Shown here piece after piece: positions 18,736-27,377 of a stretch of DNA of 64,000 bases. A program made the position numbers and the translations under genes. The notes below the pieces were generated by a model. That model was not told where the DNA came from. It worked only from the letters and a program-made list of their open reading frames with translations, and made no database searches. This stretch comes from Propionicimonas sp. Lineage in GTDB: Bacteria > Actinomycetota > Actinomycetes > Propionibacteriales > Propionibacteriaceae. The first letter of the stretch is position 1, and each line of letters begins with the position of its first letter. The DNA lies in the NCBI GenBank assembly GCA_013791955.1, contig VMSW01000007.1:1-64000 (forward strand), written 5' to 3'.

Positions 18736-20102
18736 TGAGCAAGTACGCAGTAATGAACCCCGCGACCGGCGAGACGCTCGCCGAGTACGCCCAGATCAGC
18801 GACGCCGAGTTGGCCGCAGCGATTACCCGGGCGAATGCCGCTACTCGGGGCTGGGGCCGCGACACCACCGTTGCGGAGCGCTCAGCCCTGGTGCATCGGA
18901 TCGGTGATTTGCACACCGAGCGCCGCGATGAGCTGGCCAAGGCGTTGGTGGAAGAGATGGGCAAGCCGCTCGCCCAGGCCTACGGCGAGGTCGACTTCGC
19001 GGCCGACATCTACCGCTACCACGCCGAAATCGCCCCGGCCGAACTGGCCGATGAGCCGATCGAACTGCGCGGCGGCGAAGGCTCGGCCGTGATTCGCAAC
19101 GCCCCGCTCGGCGTCATCCTCGGCGTGATGCCGTGGAACTTCCCCTTCTATCAGGTGGCCCGTTTCGCTGGCCCGAACCTGACCATCGGCAACAGCGTCC
19201 TGCTGAAGCCTGCGTCGCAATGCCCCAAGACCGGTGAGCTGACCGCGAAGATCTATGCCGACGCCGGCGCCCCAGCAGGTGCTTTCGAGATGATCTTCGC
19301 CAGCATCTCTCAGGTGGCTGACGTCATCGCCGATCCGCGAGTGCAGGGCGTCTCGCTGACCGGTTCTGAGCGGGCCGGGATTGCCGTGGCCGAGCAGGCC
19401 AGCCGGCACCTGAAGAAGGTTGTGCTTGAGTTGGGCGGCACCGACCCCTTCATCGTGCTTTCGACCGATGACCTGGACGCCACGGTGGCCGATCTGATTG
19501 CTGGCCGCCTCGACAACTCCGGGCAGTCCTGCAATGCCCCCAAGCGGGCGATCGTGATCTCCGAGCTGTACCCGGCGTTCACCGAGAAGCTGGTGGCCGG
19601 GTTGGCGAAGGTGAAGGCCGAAGATCCGTTCGCGGAAGGCTGCGAACTGGGTCCGGTCTCTTCGGCTTCGGCTGCGTCCGGTTTGGCCGACCAGGTGGCG
19701 CGCGCGGTCGCCGCTGGCGGCAAGTTGTTGCTGGGTGGCACCCACGAGGGCAACTTCTTCGCTCCGACGGTGATCGCTGACATTCCCCGCGACTCCGACA
19801 TCTACCTCGAGGAGTTCTTCGGGCCGGTTGCCCTGGTCTACGAAGTGGCTGATGAGGCCGAGGCGATCGAGGTGGCGAACCACACCCCCTTCGGTCTGGG
19901 TTCCTACCTCTACACCACCGACCCGGCGCAAGCCGAGCGGGTGGCCAATCAGATCGATGCCGGCATGGTGTTCGTCAACTGCGTGCTCGCCGACAGCCCC
20001 GAGCTGCCCTTCGGCGGCGTGAAGCGCAGTGGTTTCGGCCGCGAGATGGGCCGCCTGGGTGCGACCGAGTTCGTCAACAAGAAGTTGATCCGCATCGCCT
20101 GA
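18732..20102 (+). CDS. gabD: succinate-semialdehyde dehydrogenase-like NAD(P) aldehyde dehydrogenase
   Basis: ATG 18732 overlaps the aminotransferase stop codon. The 456-residue protein has the catalytic Glu in VVLELGGTDPFIV (about 230-242), the catalytic Cys in NSGQSCNAPKRAIV (about 264), and the PWNFPFYQ cofactor segment. At 456 residues and with this N-terminus it resembles the shorter GabD/Sad group that oxidises succinate semialdehyde. It closes the amine catabolic operon and is followed by a strong terminator. Confidence 0.85.
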   Translation: MMSKYAVMNPATGETLAEYAQISDAELAAAITRANAATRGWGRDTTVAERSALVHRIGDLHTERRDELAKALVEEMGKPLAQAYGEVDFAADIYRYHAEIAPAELADEPIELRGGEGSAVIRNAPLGVILGVMPWNFPFYQVARFAGPNLTIGNSVLLKPASQCPKTGELTAKIYADAGAPAGAFEMIFASISQVADVIADPRVQGVSLTGSERAGIAVAEQASRHLKKVVLELGGTDPFIVLSTDDLDATVADLIAGRLDNSGQSCNAPKRAIVISELYPAFTEKLVAGLAKVKAEDPFAEGCELGPVSSASAASGLADQVARAVAAGGKLLLGGTHEGNFFAPTVIADIPRDSDIYLEEFFGPVALVYEVADEAEAIEVANHTPFGLGSYLYTTDPAQAERVANQIDAGMVFVNCVLADSPELPFGGVKRSGFGREMGRLGATEFVNKKLIRIA

Positions 20103-20126
20103 TTCCCACCTTCTGATCCAGCCGAT

Positions 20127-20163
20127 CACCGGCCGGTAACCCATTGCGGGCTACCGGCCGGTG
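20127..20163. terminator. bidirectional hairpin terminator
   Basis: CACCGGCCGGTA (20127-20138) and TACCGGCCGGTG (20152-20163) pair perfectly over 12 bp around a 13-nt loop with an inner CCC/GGG. It lies between the convergent aldehyde dehydrogenase and M4 protease genes, 11 bp before the protease stop, so it can serve both. Confidence 0.85.
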
Positions 20164-20173
20164 GCGGTTAGCG

Positions 20174-21553
20174 TCAGTCGTCGCTGAGAAATCGGTCGAG
20201 TAGCTGCCGCAGTTTCTGCGGCAGCGACGGCTCGGACACCTCCAATTCAACTTCGGCTGCGGCGCATTGAATGCCGTAGACGTAGGCATCCGGGTGGGTG
20301 GCGGTGCTGGTGGCCAGCTTTGGCAAGGAGCCGGAAGACAACAGCCCCTGCCAAGCTTTCCGATCAGCCTTCGGCAACTCCGCCAATGTGGTTTGACGCT
20401 GCTTGGTGAGCCCGGCGAAGCCGCCACTGCGCCGCACTAATACTTCGGCCTTCGGATCAACCGGCGCCGAGGCTGGCGTGGCCTTGGCCGCGCCGGTCAC
20501 CCCGACCGTTTCCCAGGCCGAACCGACGGCGACGGCCTCGGCCGATGCCTTGCCAAAGCGATCTTCGGCGGCAGCGAGAGTGAGGGTGGCGAAGGTGGCG
20601 AAGTCGCAGTCGGGTTTGATCTTGGCGCTGGTTAGGGCGTCGTACCAGATCTGACCGGCCCGCTCCCAGGCGAACCCGCCGATGGTGATGGCGGTCAGGG
20701 CGAAGGCCCGATTGGGAATGCCGGAGTTGTAGTGCACCCCGCCGTTGTCTTCTCGGGTCTGAACGAAGTCGCTCATCTTGGCGGGCTGAGGATCCTTGCC
20801 CAGCCGGGGATCGTCATAGGCGGTGCCCGGATGCAGCATGTTGCGCAGCGCGGTGCCCTGCACGCCAGGCAGCAGCAGATCGGCGCCGATTAGCCAGTCG
20901 GCCTGGTCGGCCCCCTGGTTGGCCTGGTGTTGAGCCACCAGGATGCCGAACACATCGGCCACTGATTCGTTCAAGGCTCCCGGCTGATCGGCGTAGATCA
21001 GCGCAGCCGTGCGCTCGATCACCCCGTGGGCCAGTTCGTGGCCGATCACATCGAGGCTGGCGGTGAAGCGGCCGAAGATCTCACCGTCCCCATCACCGAA
21101 GACCATTCGAGTGCCGTTCCAGAAAGCGTTCTGGTAGCCCTCGCCGTAGTGGACGGTGCCGAGCAGCCGCAGCCCGGCATTGTCGATCGAGTTGCGGCCA
21201 TAGACCTTGTTGAACAACTCCCAGGTGGCACCGAAGCCGTCGTAGGCCTCATCAACGGCCTTGTCGCCGGTGGCTGCGGCCCCTTCGGCGCGCACCCCCT
21301 TGCCGGGTAGCCGCTCCACCCCGCCAGCATCGGAGATCAAGCGCGATGGGCCAGCAGCGGCAGCCTTGATCGGTGCGGCAATGGTAGGCGCCGGGGCGCT
21401 GGTTGAGGCTCGCCGACGACGCTGCCGCTTGTCGCGGGTGAGGGTGGCCAGTGCGGCGGTGGCCTGAGGCTCATCAGTCTCGGCCAAATGCCGCAGCAGG
21501 TAGGGCGGCACGATGCCACGGACGGCGGGGAAATGGCTGGGGTGGGCTGTCAT
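20174..21553 (-). CDS. M4 (thermolysin/protealysin-like) metalloprotease with C-terminal emfourin-like domain
   Basis: The 459-residue protein starts at ATG 21553 and has no signal peptide. A short protealysin-type propeptide contains IVPPYLL (14-20). The zinc site is His172-Glu173-x-x-His176 in GHELAHG plus Glu196 in ALNESVAD, and the transition-state His274 is in NGGVHYNSG. After the M4 C-terminal domain (ending near 352), residues 368-459 begin VLVRRSGGFAGL and resemble emfourin, the small inhibitor usually encoded next to protealysin genes. Enzyme and inhibitor would thus be on one chain. The emfourin match is from memory of the motif and needs a profile search. The start has no clear ribosome site. 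Confidence 0.88.
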   Translation of the reverse strand: MTAHPSHFPAVRGIVPPYLLRHLAETDEPQATAALATLTRDKRQRRRRASTSAPAPTIAAPIKAAAAGPSRLISDAGGVERLPGKGVRAEGAAATGDKAVDEAYDGFGATWELFNKVYGRNSIDNAGLRLLGTVHYGEGYQNAFWNGTRMVFGDGDGEIFGRFTASLDVIGHELAHGVIERTAALIYADQPGALNESVADVFGILVAQHQANQGADQADWLIGADLLLPGVQGTALRNMLHPGTAYDDPRLGKDPQPAKMSDFVQTREDNGGVHYNSGIPNRAFALTAITIGGFAWERAGQIWYDALTSAKIKPDCDFATFATLTLAAAEDRFGKASAEAVAVGSAWETVGVTGAAKATPASAPVDPKAEVLVRRSGGFAGLTKQRQTTLAELPKADRKAWQGLLSSGSLPKLATSTATHPDAYVYGIQCAAAEVELEVSEPSLPQKLRQLLDRFLSDD

Positions 21554-21590
21554 AGAGCAAGCATGCCCGCCGCCACTGACACTTTTACGG

Positions 21591-22079
21591 CTAGTCGGTG
21601 ATGTCGGCAACCTGGGCCTTGAGGGCCGCGATGGCCGCATCGGCGTCCAGCACCACAGCCGCGCCTGCTTCGCCGGCACCCAGGCTGATTTCGCGTCCGC
21701 ACATGCTCGAATCGGCGATCACCGGCCAGGCGGTGTGTGCGCCAAAGGGCGTGATAGTGCCGCGTCGGTACCCGGTGGCCTCGAACGCCGTGGCGGCATC
21801 AGGCATCGACAGCCGCGCCACTCCGAGTAATGCCCGCAGCTTTGGCCACGAGATCTCCCGGTCACCGGGTACCAATACGAACAGGTAGTCCCCGGCTGCC
21901 CGGCGCACTACCAGTGTCTTAACGATGTCGGACGGATCGATCCCTCGTACCCGCGCGGCCTCAGCCAGCGAGTCGACCCGTCCGTGCCGCACGACGCGGT
22001 GCGGAACACCAGCAGCGGTGAGCGCGGCCGCTGCCGGTGCCGCCCCGGTCGGGGCAAGCTCAGGTGTGGAGGTATTCAA
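21591..22079 (-). CDS. YbaK/EbsC-type aminoacyl-tRNA deacylase
   Basis: The protein (about 162 residues) has the family pattern: AAALTAAGVPHRVV at the start, then SDIVKTLVVR with the conserved Lys, GDREISWPKL, and GYRRGTITPFG. This family removes wrongly attached amino acids, chiefly Ala or Cys, from tRNA. The start is likely TTG 22079, overlapping the end of the CBS gene by 20 bp. No good ribosome site is visible, so translation may be coupled to the upstream gene. Confidence 0.83.
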   Translation of the reverse strand: MNTSTPELAPTGAAPAAAALTAAGVPHRVVRHGRVDSLAEAARVRGIDPSDIVKTLVVRRAAGDYLFVLVPGDREISWPKLRALLGVARLSMPDAATAFEATGYRRGTITPFGAHTAWPVIADSSMCGREISLGAGEAGAAVVLDADAAIAALKAQVADITD

Positions 22080-22488
22080 GCAAGTGGTTGCGTTCGTCGG
22101 TGAGCTGGTCGATGCGGTACTTCACCACGTCGCCCAACGAAACGATGGCTACCAGTTGCCCGTCCTCGACTACCGGGATGTGGCGCAGCCTGGAGTAGGT
22201 CATGGTGTGGGCGGTCGCGCCCAAGCCGTCCTCGAGGGTGGCGGTGACCACAGGGGTGGTCATCACCTCGGCCACGGTGCGGTTCAGGATCTCGCCACCG
22301 TCAGCCGCGAGATGGCGCACCACGTCGCGTTCGCTGACGATCCCGTCCACGCTGCGGCCATCGGAACTGACCACGACCGCACCGATATTGCGGCGGGCCA
22401 GCAGCTCGACTAGTTCGGCCACGGTGGCCTGGGCTCTGATGGTCACCACCTCGGCACCCTTGTTGTGAATCACATTTGCGATCTTCAT
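22060..22488 (-). CDS. CBS-pair domain protein
   Basis: The 142-residue protein is two CBS motifs and little else: NIGAVVVSSDGRSVDGIVSERDVVRHLA (about 34-62) and LRHIPVVEDGQLVAIVSLGDVVKYRI (about 101-127). CBS pairs bind adenosine nucleotides and often regulate partner proteins; this resembles actinobacterial hypoxic-response CBS proteins. ATG 22488 is only 8 bases from TAATGT, so the transcript may be leaderless. Confidence 0.88.
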   Translation of the reverse strand: MKIANVIHNKGAEVVTIRAQATVAELVELLARRNIGAVVVSSDGRSVDGIVSERDVVRHLAADGGEILNRTVAEVMTTPVVTATLEDGLGATAHTMTYSRLRHIPVVEDGQLVAIVSLGDVVKYRIDQLTDERNHLLEYLHT

Positions 22489-22600
22489 GTTCTGACATTA
22501 CGGGATTGATGTGCGGTCTTGAAGGAGCTGGTTGGTGCGGTAAATACGCCCCCAATCAGGGGAATGCATTGACCGGGGCGAGGTGCCGTTCTCGTCGGGG

Positions 22601-23632
22601 CTAAGGCCCCAACATGGCGACTCGCCCAGATTGGGTTGCCACCAGCAGTGAGTCACTGCCCAGCCAGGCCAGTGCGGTAACCGGTTCCATGGCGCCAACC
22701 AAGCGGACGTGGGCGGCGTCGGACTCTCCGGCGGTGAGTTGGGTCGCGTCCCAGAGGCGCACAACGCCGGTGGAGTCGGCGACCGCCACCAGCGGTGCTT
22801 GGGGATTCCAGGAGAACCGGGTTGAGCCAGCGCGGCCATTCACCTCCAGCATGGCGGGCTGGCGTCCACCCGGACCGCTGCCGGCGAAGTCCCAAATGGT
22901 TGGCTGTTCGCCGCCATCGGCGAACAGCCAACGCCCGTCAGGGTGGAATTCCACCTGCGCCACCTTGCTCGGAAAACCTGACATCTCCAGCTCGGCGCCG
23001 TCGCGTAGCCGCCAGATGTGGACGCTGGCGTCCTGGTTACCGCTGACCAGCCAACGGGCGTCGCTGCTCGTCGCAATGTCGAGGAGGGAACCCACGTAGT
23101 CCAGCGAACGCGCCGGCTTGAGCTTGCCCTTGGTGAACGCCTTAACTCCGCCGTAGGCCGCGACCGCCAGCTCTCGTCCGGCCCGCAGCCAAGCCAGCGC
23201 GGTGATGGTGCTGGGCGCCTCGGGGGTTTGCCACAACGCCGTGGCTGAGGCCGGGTTGGTCACGTCGAAGACGACAGCGATGCGGTCGCTGGCCACCGCG
23301 AGTTGCCCCGCCACCGACCAGGCCAGGGCCGAGCACCAACCCGACACCGGCAGGCTGATCAGCCCATCCTCGGCTGTCCATAGCTGCGCCCCGCCGGGTC
23401 CACCGAGCGCCAGAACCCGGCCGTCAGGCGACCAAGCGGCAGCAAGGAGGCCAGTGGGCACTGCGGCGCTGCCAAGGCGACGGCCATCCCGGGAGATCAC
23501 CAGGAGGGCGCCGCCAGCGCCAGCAATCGCAATCGCCGAGGCGCTGGCTGCCATCGCGGCGGGAGCATCGCCGGAATCGATGATCCAGGTGGCCGTCTCT
23601 CGCAGTTCGTCGACTGCGGTGGCCTGACTCAT
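22601..23632 (-). CDS. WD40-repeat beta-propeller protein
   Basis: ATG 23632 overlaps the CobW stop codon (ATGA), so the two are translated together. The 343-residue protein has repeated blades of the form [42 protein letters not shown] and [19 protein letters not shown], enough for a seven-bladed propeller. There is no signal peptide. Pairing of a WD40 protein with a zinc-related CobW GTPase suggests a scaffold or partner role in metal-starved cells, but no reaction can be named. Confidence 0.85.
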   Translation of the reverse strand: MSQATAVDELRETATWIIDSGDAPAAMAASASAIAIAGAGGALLVISRDGRRLGSAAVPTGLLAAAWSPDGRVLALGGPGGAQLWTAEDGLISLPVSGWCSALAWSVAGQLAVASDRIAVVFDVTNPASATALWQTPEAPSTITALAWLRAGRELAVAAYGGVKAFTKGKLKPARSLDYVGSLLDIATSSDARWLVSGNQDASVHIWRLRDGAELEMSGFPSKVAQVEFHPDGRWLFADGGEQPTIWDFAGSGPGGRQPAMLEVNGRAGSTRFSWNPQAPLVAVADSTGVVRLWDATQLTAGESDAAHVRLVGAMEPVTALAWLGSDSLLVATQSGRVAMLGP

Positions 23633-24624
23633 TTGTTCACCAAGCACGCCCGAAACGAGCTATCAAGTTCGCCGCGATCCAGATTGCGGCCGATGAAGAC
23701 CATTCGGTTGATCCGCTCGCGGTCGCCCCACTCACGTCCGTCAGAGCCGTCAAAAAGCATGTGGACGCCCTGGAAGACGTATTCGACCGCTGAGCCGGCC
23801 GGTGCCAGCACCCCTTTGGAGCGGAAGATGTCGACGCCTTTGGTGGCGAGCAGCTCACCCAGCCAGGTGTTCAACAATTCCACATCCACTTCGCCAGGGA
23901 TCTCTAGCCCCACCGAGGTGACCGAGGTGTCGTGGCAATGATCGGATTCGGTGAGGAAGGCCGGATCGAACTCCAATACCCGTTCAAGGTCGAACGCGCC
24001 GACATCGAGGATCTCGGCCAACTCGATCCCAGCTTGGAGTGCCGGAATCACCGGAGCGATCGCATTGATGCTGCGCACGCGCTTGATCACCGCGATCAGT
24101 TCGTCGGGGCTGACCAGGTCGGTCTTGTTCAGCACGATCCGATCGGCGAAGGCCAGTTGCTCGACGGCTTCGTTTTCCACGCCCTCGGGTTTCACCTCAT
24201 CGAGATGGGCAGTGATGTGGGCGGCATCCACGAGGGTGACGATGGCGTCGAGGCGCAGCTGCTCGGCCAGTTCATCGTCCATGAAGAAGGTCTGAGCCAC
24301 CGGGGCGGGGTCGGCCAGACCGGTGGTCTCGATGACGATGCGGTCGAAGCGGTCGCGCCGACGCATCAGGGCGCTCAGGATGCGAATCAGATCGCCGCGG
24401 ACGGTGCAACAGATGCAGCCGTTGTTCATCTCGAAGATCTCTTCTTTGGAATCGAGCACTAGGGCATCGTCGACGCCGACTTCGCCGAACTCGTTCTCGA
24501 TGACCGCCATCCGCAGCCCGTGCTGTTCGGTAAGGATGCGGTTGAGCAGGGTCGTCTTGCCGGAGCCGAGGAAGCCGGTCAGCACGGTTACCGGGACTCG
24601 GGTGTCGGTTGTTGATCTAGCCAT
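23629..24624 (-). CDS. CobW/COG0523-family GTPase (putative zinc metallochaperone)
   Basis: The 331-residue protein has a P-loop [12 protein letters not shown] (17-28), the metal-binding CxCC motif in [12 protein letters not shown], Walker [12 protein letters not shown], the base motif LNKTDL, and a CobW C-terminal domain. COG0523 proteins of this type deliver zinc or other metals to enzymes when metal is scarce. A Zur-like box lies 47 bp upstream. The start ATG 24624 has only a distant GAGGAC. Confidence 0.92.
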   Translation of the reverse strand: MARSTTDTRVPVTVLTGFLGSGKTTLLNRILTEQHGLRMAVIENEFGEVGVDDALVLDSKEEIFEMNNGCICCTVRGDLIRILSALMRRRDRFDRIVIETTGLADPAPVAQTFFMDDELAEQLRLDAIVTLVDAAHITAHLDEVKPEGVENEAVEQLAFADRIVLNKTDLVSPDELIAVIKRVRSINAIAPVIPALQAGIELAEILDVGAFDLERVLEFDPAFLTESDHCHDTSVTSVGLEIPGEVDVELLNTWLGELLATKGVDIFRSKGVLAPAGSAVEYVFQGVHMLFDGSDGREWGDRERINRMVFIGRNLDRGELDSSFRACLVNK

Positions 24625-24670
24625 GGGTGAGTTCTTGTCCTCGGGGTTCGGGTGGGCTCACCAGCCAATC

Positions 24671-24689
24671 TAATGATAATGATTCCCAC
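24671..24689 (-). promoter_or_regulatory. putative Zur box upstream of CobW gene
   Basis: TAATGATAATGATTCCCAC on the plus strand contains the AATGATAATGATT core seen in Zur operators (consensus close to TGAAAATGATTTTCA). It is the most AT-rich spot around and is placed to block transcription of the CobW-WD40 pair. One half is weaker, so the call is tentative. Confidence 0.6.
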
Positions 24690-24710
24690 TATGCAAGTGG
24701 GCCTAGGCGC

Positions 24711-25652
24711 TCAGCGCCCGACCAGCGCCCGGGCGAAGAACATCAGATTCGCCGGACGCTCGGCTAGGCGGCGGATGAAATAGCCCCACCAGTCGGTGCC
24801 ATAGGGCACATACACCCGGACGGTCTGGCCGGCAGCGGCTAGCCGGCGTTGCTCGTCGGAGCGGATGCCGTAGAGAAGCTGGAACTCATAGCTGCCCGGC
24901 TCGCGTCCAGCTGCCTCGGCGAGTTCGGGAATCGCGGCGATCAACTCCGGATCATGGGTGGCCAGCAGCGGGGTGCCTTGGCCGTGCAGCAAGACCGTGG
25001 CGCAGGCCAGGTAGGACGCCGACACTTCCTCGCGAGTGTGAAAGGCCACCTCGGCTGACTCGGCGTAGGCACCTTTGCACAACCTGATTCGCGACCCGGG
25101 GCCGTCCAGCACGGAGACGTCCGAAATGGTGCGGTGCAGATAGGCCTGCAGCACGCCGGCGGTGGTGGGGTAGTCGCGGCGCAGCTCGGCCAGGATGCCC
25201 AAGGTGGCATCGGTGGTGGTGTGGTCCTCGGCGTCGATGGTCACGGTGGTGCCAACCGAGGCCGCTGCCGCACAGATGGCCCAGGCGTTGGTCAAGGCGA
25301 TTCGTGGGCCATCGGGCAGTGCCAAACCAAGGGCGGTCAGCTTCACTGAAACCTCTGCCGACTGGGCCAAGCCAGCCTTGCCCAGGGCGGCCAGCAGGTT
25401 CAGGTAGGAATCGCGGATCGCGGCAGCATCGGCGGTGTTGGTGGTGTCTTCGCCCAAATGGTCGATAGTGGCCAATAGCCCGTCCGCGGCCAGGCGACGG
25501 ACTGCGTCCAGACAGTCAGTCACGGTTTCGCCAGGGACGAAACGAGCCACGACCTTGGCGGTCACTGGGAGCTTGAGCGCGATTTCCCGGGCGCTGCGGC
25601 TGCGGGCCAGGCTCAGCAGCGGGCCGCGCAGGGCGGCCGCCAGAATACTCAT
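24711..25652 (-). CDS. putA: proline dehydrogenase
   Basis: The 313-residue monofunctional enzyme has the FAD-barrel motifs: LATIDHLGEDTTN, VSVKLTALGLAL, TIDAEDHTTTDATL, RIRLCKGAYAE, LATHDPELI, FQLLYGIRSDEQRRL and VYVPYGTDWWGYFIRRLAERPAN. It oxidises proline to pyrroline-5-carboxylate, passing electrons to the quinone pool. ATG 25652 overlaps the stop codon of the HAD gene upstream. No P5C dehydrogenase gene is next to it. The name prodh would serve equally. Confidence 0.93.
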   Translation of the reverse strand: MSILAAALRGPLLSLARSRSAREIALKLPVTAKVVARFVPGETVTDCLDAVRRLAADGLLATIDHLGEDTTNTADAAAIRDSYLNLLAALGKAGLAQSAEVSVKLTALGLALPDGPRIALTNAWAICAAAASVGTTVTIDAEDHTTTDATLGILAELRRDYPTTAGVLQAYLHRTISDVSVLDGPGSRIRLCKGAYAESAEVAFHTREEVSASYLACATVLLHGQGTPLLATHDPELIAAIPELAEAAGREPGSYEFQLLYGIRSDEQRRLAAAGQTVRVYVPYGTDWWGYFIRRLAERPANLMFFARALVGR

Positions 25653-26314
25653 CGCCTCTCCAGGATGGACTCGACCAGCGCGATCTCAAGGTGATCCAGA
25701 TCGTCGATCACTGCCTCGGCCAAGGCCAACACGTCCGCGCTCGGTGGGTGGAAATGGGGCGGAATGGCCACCACGGCCAGGCCGGCGGCATGTGCTGAGC
25801 GAATGCCATTGGGAGCATCCTCGATGGCCACGCTTCGCCGGGGGTCGGCACCGAGTCGGCGGCACACTTCCAGGTAGATATCGGGGGCCGGTTTGCCCAC
25901 CCCGCCGATCTCTTCGGTTGAAAGCCGCACTTCGATCAGGTCTTCGATGCCCAGCTGCTCGATGGCAATATCGATCAACACTCGCGGTGAGGAGCTGGCC
26001 ACACCCAGTCGCCAGCGGCTGCCCATTCGGCGGACGGCTGCTTCCGCGCCTGGCAGCAGCGGGACGCCACGGTCTCGGTAGTGGTCAGCGAGGGTGTCGA
26101 CGATCCGCGCCGCGGCCTGCTCGGCAGTTCCCGGCAGCCCAACGACCTCAACCAGATAGGCCGCCCATTGTTGGGTGGACATACCCATCATCGCCTGGGT
26201 GGCGCCCTCGGGCCAGGCCAAGCCCTCCGCAGCTGCCACCTCGCGGCGCACCTCATCCCATAGGGCCTCGGTATCGGTAAGGGTTCCGTCCATGTCGAAC
26301 ACGACCACGCTCAT
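25649..26314 (-). CDS. HAD-family phosphatase (beta-phosphoglucomutase/YniC-like)
   Basis: The 221-residue protein has the HAD motifs VVFDMDGTLTDTEALW (nucleophile Asp), GVASSSPR, GKPAPDIYLEVCRRLG and SVAIEDAPNGIRSAHAAG. This subgroup acts on sugar phosphates or related small molecules; the substrate cannot be read. ATG 26314 is preferred because GGGGAAG lies at a good distance; ATG 26323 is three codons upstream. It forms an operon with proline dehydrogenase. Confidence 0.88.
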   Translation of the reverse strand: MSVVVFDMDGTLTDTEALWDEVRREVAAAEGLAWPEGATQAMMGMSTQQWAAYLVEVVGLPGTAEQAAARIVDTLADHYRDRGVPLLPGAEAAVRRMGSRWRLGVASSSPRVLIDIAIEQLGIEDLIEVRLSTEEIGGVGKPAPDIYLEVCRRLGADPRRSVAIEDAPNGIRSAHAAGLAVVAIPPHFHPPSADVLALAEAVIDDLDHLEIALVESILERR

Positions 26315-26374
26315 GGGCGCCATTCTTCCCCAGTGGACCGGTTGGGGCCGACCAACCCGATTAGCATCGGTGTC

Positions 26375-27307
26375 GTGAGCCAAGCGCAACGCCGACGGGT
26401 CAGCCTGCCGCTGGATCTGCATCTGGGGCGGCGTCGTCCCCAGTTGGAGGTGGTGCGCCACACCCTGCGTCCGGCTGGCTTGCCCAAGTTGGACGCGATG
26501 ATCGCCTCGCCAGCTGACCCAGTTGGGGTGCTGTTCTACTTTCCCGGCTTCAATACTCCGTTGGGGCCGTGGGAGGGGGCCAAATGCCAGTACCTGGCCG
26601 AGGTGACCAGCATGCAAGTGGTGCTCACCGAGATCCCCGGCATGAGCCGTTACGGCGCCCCAATTCCGCGACCGGTGCGGGCTGACATGCTGCGCGGCCA
26701 CGTCGGCTCCTGGGCGGAGCTGAATCTGGCCTACATTTCTACCGCGATGGACGCTGGCCGAATCGTCCACCCCGAGACCATGCAGGTTTTCGGATACTCC
26801 ACCGGCTGCTCGTTGGCTACCGCCGCGCTACCGGTGCTGGCGCAATGGGGCCCGATCGAGGGGCTGAACCTGGTCGAGCCAGTGGCCATCGGCAAGCGCA
26901 ATATCGCCTCGCTGTACGCCCACAACGTGGCCGATCTGGGACGTTTCCCCTTCTCGCTGGCCACCAACATTGGCCACGGCTGGGTGATGAAGGCCTATCG
27001 CGGTCAGCGGCGGGAGCCGAATGTGAAATACGGCGTGGTCGACCTGTTGGCCATCGGTACCGTCCTGGCCAGCGAGGAGTTGGGCGCCCATCTAGATCAG
27101 GTGGAGTTGGCTCGCTGCGCGATTGCCCGGGGCGCGAAGAGTTCGCTTTGTCGTCGCGCAGATTTCGACCTGGTGGATGCTTCGCTGGCCGCCCGTGGCA
27201 TTCCCGGCCCGACAATCACCGTCGAAGGCCTAGGTCATCAGCTGTGGCATTCATTCCCCACCCTGATCGGCCTGGTAGAGGCGATGCTCACCGACCCGGT
27301 TGACTGA
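26375..27307 (+). CDS. alpha/beta-hydrolase-like protein
   Basis: GTG 26375 is chosen; TAGCAT at 26364-26369 may be the -10 of a leaderless transcript. The 310-residue protein has GVLFYFPGFNTPLGPWEG early (oxyanion region), the nucleophile elbow GYSTGCSLA (about 155) and a late GLGHQLWHS that may hold the catalytic His. The order fits an alpha/beta hydrolase, but no close family is recognised and the substrate is unknown. Confidence 0.7.
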   Translation: MSQAQRRRVSLPLDLHLGRRRPQLEVVRHTLRPAGLPKLDAMIASPADPVGVLFYFPGFNTPLGPWEGAKCQYLAEVTSMQVVLTEIPGMSRYGAPIPRPVRADMLRGHVGSWAELNLAYISTAMDAGRIVHPETMQVFGYSTGCSLATAALPVLAQWGPIEGLNLVEPVAIGKRNIASLYAHNVADLGRFPFSLATNIGHGWVMKAYRGQRREPNVKYGVVDLLAIGTVLASEELGAHLDQVELARCAIARGAKSSLCRRADFDLVDASLAARGIPGPTITVEGLGHQLWHSFPTLIGLVEAMLTDPVD

Positions 27308-27377
27308 CGGACCTGTTTGGCGTGTGCTCCTAGGCTCTTGGCAGGGTGGTGCGGGCCGAGCCTCGAAGGGTATTGAA

